Shown here: piece by piece, positions 1 to 4,860 of the stretch
How positions within the stretch are numbered: position 1 is the first letter of the stretch
How the letters are laid out: the number at the start of each line of letters is the position of its first letter
Source of the DNA: an uncultured Clostridia bacterium
GTDB taxonomy: Bacteria > Bacillota > Clostridia > Oscillospirales > Ruminococcaceae
Length of the DNA: 5,940 nt
Direction of reading: 5' to 3'
Assembly (NCBI GenBank): GCA_937891895.1
Contig: CALATN010000185.1
Span: 1 to 5,940, forward strand
Made by a program: the position numbers and the translations under genes
The notes under the pieces: model-generated
The model's input: the letters and a program-made list of their open reading frames with translations, nothing else
Told to the model about the DNA's origin: nothing
The model's database searches: none

Positions 1-2
1 TA

Positions 3-77
3 ATTATCAATTAACAACTCCGCATCCGGCAAAAGTTTAACTTTCTTTCTTGCATTTTCTACGATATTAAGCACGTG
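3..77 (-). other. Possible coding fragment running off the left edge (unidentified)
   Basis: Read on the minus strand, this stretch is open and has the look of protein (HVLNIVENARKKVKLLPDAE is part of it), with charged and hydrophobic residues mixed as in a helix followed by a strand. The plus-strand reading of the same triplets has a stop at 12-14. No start codon or ribosome binding site is visible and I do not recognise the family. It is only 25 codons, so chance openness is quite possible. If real, it is a piece of a different gene joined head to head to the next one at the palindrome at 68-81. Confidence 0.22.
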
Positions 78-611
78 CTTATAATGGGCAGAGTAACAAG
101 TGGAAAAGGCGGAACAATCCTGCTTAATAAGGCCAATGAAGTTTTAAAGGAAGAATTTCCGGAGCTTTATAGCAAAATTGAGCTTCATATTCCTGATGAA
201 AAGGCAATTGAAGCAATTCCAGAGGAAATCGTGCAGAAAGATCCTGACGAAATTGAAGCAGTAGAAATTCCAGCTGAAATTCCTGTACAGGAGCCAAAGC
301 CTGATCCTGTCGAGGAGAAGCCAGTACAGACAATCGAAGCAATTGATACAGCTGCTGAAATTGCTAAGAAGCTTACACCTAAGTCTGCTCCTAAGAAGCA
401 TAGTGCACCTAAGGAGGAAGAAAAGGTTGAAGTTATCAAGGAAGAGCCAAAGAGAGAAATCAATGTTATTTCCGCAGAGGTTGCAGAGCATATGACCCTC
501 GAGGATTTTGAAACAGCTGTAAAGAAGCTGAAGGCAATGCTCGACAACGGAATGATTTCCGAGGGCGAATTTGCCGCTGAAAAGAAGAAGCTTCTCAAGC
601 ATCTCTATTAA
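75..611 (+). CDS. SHOCT-domain protein with acidic linker, probably N-terminally truncated
   Basis: The 178-residue reading frame has three parts. Residues 1-40 form a short folded-looking segment (GKGGTILLNKANEVL followed by a helix-rich stretch). Residues 45-128 are a low-complexity linker rich in Pro, Glu, Lys and Ile. Residues 140-177 are a SHOCT-like helical hairpin (LEDFETAVKKLKAMLDNGMI, then SEGEFAAEKKKLL). SHOCT domains are short C-terminal oligomerisation modules found on many membrane or stress-related proteins; the function here is unknown. The start is doubtful: 75 is GTG, the first ATG is at 84, and neither has a Shine-Dalgarno sequence. The frame stays open upstream to a stop at 12-14. 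The N-terminal piece reads like the interior of a larger domain, so the true N-terminus was probably lost at the left-edge junction. A terminator follows within 6 bases of the stop. Confidence 0.7.
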   Translation: MLIMGRVTSGKGGTILLNKANEVLKEEFPELYSKIELHIPDEKAIEAIPEEIVQKDPDEIEAVEIPAEIPVQEPKPDPVEEKPVQTIEAIDTAAEIAKKLTPKSAPKKHSAPKEEEKVEVIKEEPKREINVISAEVAEHMTLEDFETAVKKLKAMLDNGMISEGEFAAEKKKLLKHLY

Positions 612-616
612 TACAT

Positions 617-645
617 AAAGGGAACTCGTTTGAGTTCCCTTTTTT
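617..645 (+). terminator. Rho-independent terminator of the SHOCT gene
   Basis: GGGAACTC (620-627), loop GTTT, then GAGTTCCC (632-639), followed by six T (640-645). The AAA at 617-619 can extend the stem into the T-run. It begins 5 bases after the stop codon at 609-611. Confidence 0.93.
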
Positions 646-649
646 GTGC

Positions 650-679
650 AAAGAAAACGGACACCCGAGGGCGTCCGTT
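650..679 (-). terminator. Rho-independent terminator of the minus-strand gene
   Basis: On the minus strand AACGGACGCC pairs with GGTGTCCGTT through one G-U pair (656-665 with 670-679), around a CTCG loop, and is followed by TTTTCTTT (657-650). It lies 14 bases beyond the stop of the gene at 694-1743. Together with the plus-strand terminator at 617-645 it insulates the two convergent genes. Confidence 0.88.
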
Positions 680-693
680 AATTTTATGGTATG

Positions 694-1743
694 TTAATAT
701 CTCTGCAAGGTTTCAAGTGCTTCCTTGAGTGCAAATTTTTCAGCACTTCCCTCAGGGGCAGCTTCGTATTGTGCCCTGATACGTTCAATAGCTTCATTCA
801 TTCGACCGTGAGGTGTCTTGCTGAAATCATCAGCATCGAATTCGTCATCATCACCGTTATCATCAATGACAGCACCTGATAAGTCGATATTCGCACCAAA
901 AGGTACCTTTTCAAGAATTTTTTTCAGCATACGTCCGCTGCTGATCACAGCACCCGAAAGGTCAATATTTCGCCAAGAACCAAAGCTGTTAAAATTTTCG
1001 CCTGCTTCAAATGATTTGTTACGTTCAGCCCACCACTGTTCATAAGTTAAATCTTCATGTTCAGCATAAGCATCATTTTCAAGTGCAGGCATAAATCTTG
1101 CAACAGCGTGCTGTGCTACGATAAGGAAAGTAACATTTCCCGTTTCGCCAGTAGTAAACGGAATTTCATACACACGGAGCAAACCGCTTTCATCACGTTT
1201 GCTTAGAACAGGCTTAAAGCGACTTTTATCAAGCGGATAAGTAAATCTGTCATCCCAGTTGTTATCTTCAAAAATAATGAATTGGGAAACAGCGTCATTT
1301 GTATCATTGTGTCCGCCTGTCATTGCAAAACGGAATACATAATCCATATTGGGTTCAAGCTGTTTCGTGCATTTAATCTGAGTCCATGACCAGTTCCAGT
1401 CACCAAGTTCATACATTTCAACAACTTTTCCGTTCTTATCATTGACAACCATTCTGCTGCCGACATTTGAGTCGCAGGTTGAGTCAAACTTGAATTCTCT
1501 TGCATTAAAATTTATAACATTACTCATAATAAAATCCTCCGTATTTTCAGGAGCATGAGTATGCCTTTGCAAAAGATGGATTTCACAGTCAGAGACATAC
1601 TCTGCCCGACCGTTTTTAACCAGTCCTCTTGCCCTTTTGGGGTAAGTCCGACCGATTTCTTTTCCGAATTCATCTGTGACAATTACGTTTTTTTCTATGG
1701 GTTTCTCCCCCTTTGTCTGATATTCAATTGCAGTAACGTGCAA
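694..1743 (-). CDS. Unrecognised protein with N-terminal PLMP/RRXRR-like motif
   Basis: The 349-residue frame has three regions. Residues 20-57 (VTDEFGKEIGRTYPKRARG, then LVKNGRAEYV) resemble the PLMP/RRXRR motif at the N-terminus of IscB-type RNA-guided proteins. No RuvC or HNH catalytic motifs follow, so this is not a nuclease. Residues 73-225 are rich in aromatics and strands (YELGDWNWSW, MDYVFRFAMTGGHNDTNDA, VTFLIVAQHAVARFMPAL), suggesting a beta-sandwich. Residues 250-300 carry NIDLSGAVI twice (259-267, 285-293) and an acidic run, before a C-terminal helix. I cannot assign a function. The start is unsettled. The frame first opens with TTG at 1743, which has no Shine-Dalgarno. An ATA at 1698-1696 sits 6 bases after AGGGGGAG, and an ATG at 1527-1525 sits 8 bases after GGAGG. 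The gene is monocistronic, with its own promoter, leader and terminator. Confidence 0.85.
   Translation of the reverse strand: MHVTAIEYQTKGEKPIEKNVIVTDEFGKEIGRTYPKRARGLVKNGRAEYVSDCEIHLLQRHTHAPENTEDFIMSNVINFNAREFKFDSTCDSNVGSRMVVNDKNGKVVEMYELGDWNWSWTQIKCTKQLEPNMDYVFRFAMTGGHNDTNDAVSQFIIFEDNNWDDRFTYPLDKSRFKPVLSKRDESGLLRVYEIPFTTGETGNVTFLIVAQHAVARFMPALENDAYAEHEDLTYEQWWAERNKSFEAGENFNSFGSWRNIDLSGAVISSGRMLKKILEKVPFGANIDLSGAVIDDNGDDDEFDADDFSKTPHGRMNEAIERIRAQYEAAPEGSAEKFALKEALETLQRY
1528..1540 (-). promoter_or_regulatory. Internal ribosome binding site for possible short product
   Basis: GGAGG (1540-1536 on the minus strand) lies 8 bases before the in-frame ATG at 1527, which is residue 73 of the long frame. 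Initiation here would give a 277-residue protein without the PLMP-like segment. It may be the main start, or give a second isoform. Confidence 0.5.
1699..1712 (-). promoter_or_regulatory. Strong Shine-Dalgarno followed by ATA instead of ATG
   Basis: AGGGGGAG (1712-1705 on the minus strand) is followed after 6 bases by ATA (1698-1696), in frame with the gene at residue 16. The spacing is ideal, and initiation here would start the protein just before the PLMP-like motif. ATA is a very poor initiator. This suggests an ATG-to-ATA change, a base-call error, or rare ATA initiation. The Gs can also pair with the CCC just downstream (GGG, GAGAAA loop, CCC), which could mask the site. Confidence 0.5.
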
Positions 1744-1843
1744 ATTAACGTTACCGTGCTGTAAGCTAAAGGCTTATCCGTATGTTATAACGGATTGCCC
1801 AAAGGTGCTTACCTTTCTGTTTTTTGTTATGGGTGCCGTCCCC
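1744..1843 (-). ncRNA. Structured 5' leader of the PLMP-like gene (candidate cis-regulatory RNA)
   Basis: The transcript from the promoter at 1851-1879 carries about 100 nt before the first possible start. On the minus strand the outer stem GTAAGC (1812-1807) pairs with GCTTAC (1766-1761). It encloses GGGC/GCCT and a perfect hairpin ATCCGT/ACGGAT (1795-1790 with 1781-1776). An alternative hairpin AAAGG/CCTTT (1816-1812 with 1805-1801) shares base 1812 and sits in the 5' arm, so it competes with the outer stem. A further stem GTAACG/CGTTAC (1754-1749 with 1738-1733) straddles the TTG at 1743. I match it to no known riboswitch class. The pairings are seen by eye; there is no covariation support. 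Confidence 0.45.
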
Positions 1844-1850
1844 GAAAAAT

Positions 1851-1879
1851 ATTATATCATATTTGGAAAAGCTTTGCAA
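1851..1879 (-). promoter_or_regulatory. Sigma-A promoter for the PLMP-like gene
   Basis: On the minus strand, TTGCAA (1879-1874) is separated by 17 bases from a perfect TATAAT (1856-1851). Transcription should start near 1844-1843, just before the GGGGACGGC that opens the structured leader. The -35 element is palindromic, but I see no good -10 at the right distance on the plus strand. Confidence 0.85.
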
Positions 1880-1909
1880 CATTTTTCAGAAATTTTTCCA
1901 TAACAAGGA

Positions 1910-1938
1910 TAGAAACTATCTCTCAATAGTTTTATATA
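1910..1938 (+). promoter_or_regulatory. Candidate promoter and dyad operator of the sigma/anti-sigma operon
   Basis: TAGAAA (1910-1915), 17 bases, then TATATA (1933-1938) is a weak sigma-A-like promoter giving a leader of about 27 nt. A perfect inverted repeat AAACTAT-N6-ATAGTTT (1913-1932) fills the spacer almost exactly, as expected for a repressor operator. I looked for an ECF-type promoter that would indicate autoregulation and found no convincing -35/-10 pair at normal spacing. Confidence 0.35.
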
Positions 1939-1971
1939 CGAAAGCGCTTATCAACAGCAAGGAGGTGCAGC

Positions 1972-2433
1972 ATGAACAGCATTGAAATAAAAAGGTTATA
2001 CGAAAAATATTTTGATACGATATACAGAATTTGTTTTCTGTATATGAAAAATGAAGCGGATGCCGCAGATGTTGTGCAGGACGTTTTCTGCCGTATGATA
2101 AAGCGCAGCCCTGTTTTTGACAGCGACGAAAAAGCGAAAGCCTGGTTGATTGTCACGGCTTCAAACTGCTGTAAAACCTTGCTGAAAAAGTGGTGGTACA
2201 AGCTTACAGAGTACAATGAAGCAATGGGAAAAGAGAAAACGGAAATGTCAGATAATTCTGTGCTTACGGCAGTCTGGGAACTTGATAAAAAGTACAGCCT
2301 GCCTGTTTACCTCTATTACTATGAAGGCTACAAAACCGCCGAAATAGCTGAAATGCTCAGTGAAAAGCAATCCACCATACAGACAAGACTTGCAAAAGCA
2401 AGAGAATTGCTACGATTGGAATTGGAGGAATAA
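1972..2433 (+). CDS. ECF-family RNA polymerase sigma factor
   Basis: At 153 residues this is a small group 4 (ECF) sigma factor, which directs RNA polymerase to a stress or envelope regulon. Region 2 spans about residues 6-45, with the typical core-binding stretch (MKNEADAADVVQDVFCRM). Residues 55-67 (AKAWLIVTASNCC) are the end of region 2 seen in this family. Region 4 covers about 98-149, with a helix-turn-helix around 120-142 (YKTAEIAEMLSEKQSTIQTR, then LAKARELL) that would read the -35 element. There are no C-terminal extensions. The start is supported by AAGGAGGT (1959-1966) five bases before the ATG. The stop is followed 2 bases later by a DUF4179-type membrane protein, the usual partner anti-sigma factor. 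The inducing signal cannot be read from the sequence. Confidence 0.95.
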   Translation: MNSIEIKRLYEKYFDTIYRICFLYMKNEADAADVVQDVFCRMIKRSPVFDSDEKAKAWLIVTASNCCKTLLKKWWYKLTEYNEAMGKEKTEMSDNSVLTAVWELDKKYSLPVYLYYYEGYKTAEIAEMLSEKQSTIQTRLAKARELLRLELEE

Positions 2434-2435
2434 TA

Positions 2436-3467
2436 ATGAAAAAAACAGACCTTATAAATCAATTTGACAGCATAACAGCTGACGAAAACAGAAAGAATAA
2501 AATATGGAACAGCATTTCCCAAAAATCAGTAAATACTAAACCTAAGCTTATCAGAAAGCCGTTTATTATTGCGGCGGCAGCTGTGTGTGTGCTTGCTTGC
2601 TCAATGCCTGTTGTTGCAAACAGCATAAAATCTCTGCTTAATGAAAAATATCCCGAAACGGTTGTTATGCAGGAAAATATTCAGAAGGCGGTTTATGAAA
2701 GCAACGATGGTCACGTTAAAATGACAGTTGATGAACTGCTTTCCGATGAAATGATTGTGCTTATGACAGTACATTATGAAGCGATGGACGAAAAGGGAAT
2801 CGAATGGGTTAATAATCATAAGTTTGAAAGCGATATTTCAGCAATCGGCAGTATCTCTTACGGTAGGAATGTCGGCTTCGGAATTGTTCCCGATATGGGC
2901 GCCAACACCATAATTCACGGTGTAAATGTATCCTACAATACAGAAGAACTTACAGAGTACAAAACCGATACCGAGCGTTGGTTTTTACTGCATTACGAAG
3001 CGTCAAGCCGTGACTATGACTCAGCTCAGGGCAAGTTTGCATATCCCATGACAGCAGGTGTGGAAACGGTTTTCATTGATACAAAGGGCAACGTACCCGT
3101 AAAAACAATTGAACTGAAAAATGATGAGATGCCGAGCGAATATTTTACACCGACACATATCGAGCTTTCCAAGTTGTCTTTTGTAATTTTTGCAATGCAG
3201 CACGGTGTTTACGAAACCTTTAGTGAGCCTTGTCATTACGGAAGCAGATGGATTTTGCCTGATGAAGAGTACGAAAAAATCGCTTGCTTCTTTGTGATGG
3301 AAAACGGCGAAAAAATCGAACTCGAAGGAGGTATGAATTCTACTCATCCCGACGAAAAAAACAACTACAGTGACCTTGTTCTGCTCAGCAACCAATTGCC
3401 TGAAAATATTGATATAGAAACAATCGCAGGACTTGAAGTCAATGGTGTTTATTATGATTTGACTTGA
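2436..3467 (+). CDS. Membrane-anchored anti-sigma factor, DUF4179-like
   Basis: This 343-residue protein has the layout of DUF4179 proteins encoded after ECF sigma factors. A cytoplasmic N-terminal segment of about 40 residues (LINQFDSITADENRKNKIWN) would bind the sigma factor. A single transmembrane helix follows at about 43-61 (IIAAAAVCVLACSMPVVA). The long extracytoplasmic, strand-rich domain (65-343) would sense the signal. There is no zinc-binding HxxxCxxC motif, so it is not a ZAS-type anti-sigma. It starts 2 bases after the sigma stop, and its Shine-Dalgarno (GGAGGAA, 2424-2430) lies in the last codons of the sigma gene, so translation is probably coupled. Its stop (TGA, 3465-3467) is inside the -35 box of the rnpB promoter, and no terminator separates the two. 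Confidence 0.88.
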   Translation: MKKTDLINQFDSITADENRKNKIWNSISQKSVNTKPKLIRKPFIIAAAAVCVLACSMPVVANSIKSLLNEKYPETVVMQENIQKAVYESNDGHVKMTVDELLSDEMIVLMTVHYEAMDEKGIEWVNNHKFESDISAIGSISYGRNVGFGIVPDMGANTIIHGVNVSYNTEELTEYKTDTERWFLLHYEASSRDYDSAQGKFAYPMTAGVETVFIDTKGNVPVKTIELKNDEMPSEYFTPTHIELSKLSFVIFAMQHGVYETFSEPCHYGSRWILPDEEYEKIACFFVMENGEKIELEGGMNSTHPDEKNNYSDLVLLSNQLPENIDIETIAGLEVNGVYYDLT

Positions 3468-3492
3468 CAACCATACCCCAAAATGCTATAAT
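3464..3492 (+). promoter_or_regulatory. Consensus sigma-A promoter of rnpB
   Basis: TTGACA (3464-3469), 17 bases, TATAAT (3487-3492): a perfect consensus match in both hexamers and in spacing. The expected start is at about 3499-3500, exactly where the P1 stem of RNase P RNA begins. The -35 hexamer overlaps the TGA stop of the anti-sigma gene. Confidence 0.96.
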
Positions 3493-3498
3493 AAACCT

Positions 3499-3849
3499 TG
3501 CGAGTAAGCTATGCGGTTGAAAGTCAAATTGGCTTTAGGAAAGTCCGAGCATCACAGAGCAGGGTAGCTGCTAACGGCAGCCGAGGGCGACCTTAGGGAC
3601 AGTGCAACAGAAATATACCGCCAAACGAACTTGTTCGTTTTGGTAAGGATGGAAAGGCGAGGTAAGAGCTCACCGGAACGCAGGAGACTGCGTTGCCATG
3701 TAAACCCTACCCGATGCAACGTCATTTTGGAACAATACGTTATTGTCTGCTCGGCAGGCGTATTGCAAAGACGGCTTGAGCATTTCGGCAACGATCTGCC
3801 TAGATAGATTTCCGCACACGACAAAACTCGGCTTATCGGCTTAGTCGCA
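3499..3849 (+). ncRNA. rnpB: RNase P RNA, bacterial class A
   Basis: This is the catalytic RNA that matures tRNA 5' ends. Conserved blocks appear in order: AGGAAAGTCCGAGCATC (CR-I), a P7/P8-region hairpin (GCTGC/GCAGC), ACAGTGCAACAGAAATATAC, GGTAAGGATGGAAAGGC and GGTAAGAGCTCACC (P10-P11), GTAAACCCTACCCG (CR-IV), GCCTAGATAGAT, and CGACAAAACTCGGCTTATCG (CR-V). P1 pairs GCGAGTAAGC (3500-3509) with GCTTAGTCGC (3839-3848) with one G-G mismatch. The 15-16-17 arm and a P18-type element identify class A rather than the Bacillus class B. An unusual point is that L15 lacks the GGU motif that normally pairs with the tRNA CCA end: after P16 the 3' strand reads CAAA (3766-3769). A promoter precedes it and a terminator follows. 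Confidence 0.97.
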
Positions 3850-3862
3850 TATTTTACAAATA

Positions 3863-3898
3863 ATCCCTTTAAGCGCAAGTTTAAAGGGATATTTTTTT
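3863..3898 (+). terminator. Rho-independent terminator of rnpB
   Basis: A perfect 10-bp stem, ATCCCTTTAA (3863-3872) with TTAAAGGGAT (3881-3890), around an 8-nt loop, followed by ATTTTTTT (3891-3898). The T-run directly abuts the AGGAG ribosome binding site of the next gene at 3899. Confidence 0.94.
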
Positions 3899-3910
3899 AG
3901 GAGTGGTGAC

Positions 3911-4645
3911 ATGAGAAAAATATCAGTTGTAATTCCCGCGCATAACGAGGAAAAATACGTGGTGCGCTGTATCAATTCCATAAAAGCGGCAGCAAAATAT
4001 TACGGCGGAAGCGTCGAAGTAATTGTTGTCTGCAACCGTTGTACCGATAATACTGAACAGCTTGCAAAATCAGCAGGTGCACGGGTTGTAACCGACGAAA
4101 GCAGGTGTATCGCACAAGTGCGTAATGCAGGTATTACCGCAGCAAGAGGGGACGTAATCATCACAATTGATTGCGACAACAGAATGACTCCCGATACAAT
4201 CAATGAGGTCTGTGAATTGCTTGACAGCGGGAAATATATCGGCGGAGGTGCACCGATTCGCTTTGAAAGATTGTCATTTCCGCTTTGGATGAATGAGCTT
4301 ATGTGCGATGTGGGATTTGCCGCAACAGGCTTGTATTGCGGAATGTTCTGGGCAGAAAAATCCGCCTTTGATGCAATAGGCGGATTTGCTGATATCCGTG
4401 CAATGGAGGACGTTGCTACGGCAAAAAAACTTCGTGCGTACGGAAAGAAACTTGGCAAAAAATACGGCTGTCTGAAGAAAAATTATCTTATAAATTCCAC
4501 ACGTAAATACGACGATATGGGGGACTGGCTCTATCTGAAGCTTGTTGTTGAAAATGTAGGTGCAATTACCAAAGCCGCGCTGGGCAATTATGACGAATGG
4601 GATAAGCTGATTGACAAGATGTTTTACGAATACAATGATAAATAA
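3911..4645 (+). CDS. Glycosyltransferase family 2
   Basis: At 244 residues this is a compact GT-A fold enzyme that would transfer a sugar from a nucleotide-sugar donor to an unknown acceptor. The N-terminus ISVVIPAHNEEKYVVRCINS (4-23) is the classic family 2 nucleotide-binding start. CNRCTDNTEQLA (41-52) follows, then RNAGITAARGDVIITIDCDN (71-90) with the metal-binding DxD at D87-D89. GGFADIRAMEDVATAKKL (157-174) holds the ED pair typical of the catalytic base region. There is no signal peptide and no clear transmembrane helix, so it is probably a cytosolic enzyme acting at the membrane face. The start has AGGAG (3899-3903) 7 bases ahead. No separate promoter is visible between the rnpB terminator and this gene, so it may depend on readthrough from rnpB or on a promoter I cannot recognise inside it. 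Confidence 0.93.
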   Translation: MRKISVVIPAHNEEKYVVRCINSIKAAAKYYGGSVEVIVVCNRCTDNTEQLAKSAGARVVTDESRCIAQVRNAGITAARGDVIITIDCDNRMTPDTINEVCELLDSGKYIGGGAPIRFERLSFPLWMNELMCDVGFAATGLYCGMFWAEKSAFDAIGGFADIRAMEDVATAKKLRAYGKKLGKKYGCLKKNYLINSTRKYDDMGDWLYLKLVVENVGAITKAALGNYDEWDKLIDKMFYEYNDK

Positions 4646-4648
4646 ACG

Positions 4649-4679
4649 AAGCTCCGAGAAAAAGTTCTCGGAGCTTTTT
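4649..4679 (+). terminator. Rho-independent terminator of the glycosyltransferase gene
   Basis: A perfect 12-bp stem, AAGCTCCGAGAA (4649-4660) with TTCTCGGAGCTT (4665-4676), an AAAG loop, and a T-run at 4675-4679. It begins 3 bases after the stop codon. Confidence 0.95.
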
Positions 4680-4741
4680 GTGTCAGGGAAACGATTTGCG
4701 ACACTTGTAAAAAAATATTCTGAAAAAATTCAAAAAAACAC

Positions 4742-4770
4742 TTGACAAAATTGATTTGCGGGTGTATACT
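4742..4770 (+). promoter_or_regulatory. Sigma-A promoter of the DAHP synthase gene
   Basis: TTGACA (4742-4747), 17 bases, TATACT (4765-4770). Transcription should start near 4777, giving a leader of about 84 nt. The leader has only a small hairpin (ATGTA/TACAT around 4828-4840) and a ribosome binding site AAGGAAG 8 bases before the ATG. I see no terminator or T-box in it. Upstream and within the promoter, two short words are repeated about 37 to 60 bases apart: GATTTGCG (4693, 4753) and ACACTTG (4701, 4738). They may be regulator sites or chance. Confidence 0.9.
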
Positions 4771-4860
4771 TTAACACATAAAAGCTTTAAACCTTAAAAT
4801 CATCAAAACATAAAAGTGCTAAAGCGATGTATTTTTACATATTGAAAGGAAGTTATCACA

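Noticed and set aside
124..602. Open frames of up to 152 codons on the minus strand opposite the SHOCT gene
   Set aside because: They are shadows of the Glu/Lys/Pro-rich plus-strand gene; their translations are Leu/Phe- or Ser/Ile-rich without domain character, and they have no ribosome binding sites.
694..1743. IscB/IsrB or other RNA-guided nuclease
   Set aside because: Only the short N-terminal PLMP-like motif is present; there are no RuvC motifs, bridge helix or HNH domain, and the length and composition of the rest are different.
3552..3878. 108-codon minus-strand frame inside rnpB
   Set aside because: It lies wholly within RNase P RNA and its terminator, whose conserved blocks fully explain the sequence.
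4000..4458. 152-codon minus-strand frame opposite the glycosyltransferase
   Set aside because: It has Ser/Ala-rich low-complexity composition, and the plus strand carries a complete, motif-bearing enzyme.
4693..4760. Short direct repeats GATTTGCG and ACACTTG around the DAHP synthase promoter
   Set aside because: They are only two copies of 7-8 bases each in AT-rich sequence; kept as a remark on the promoter, not as a repeat element.
4777..4860. Possible T-box or attenuator in the DAHP synthase leader, since aromatic pathway genes are often controlled this way
   Set aside because: The leader is only about 84 nt, has no T-box core sequence and no terminator hairpin; only a 5-bp hairpin is present.
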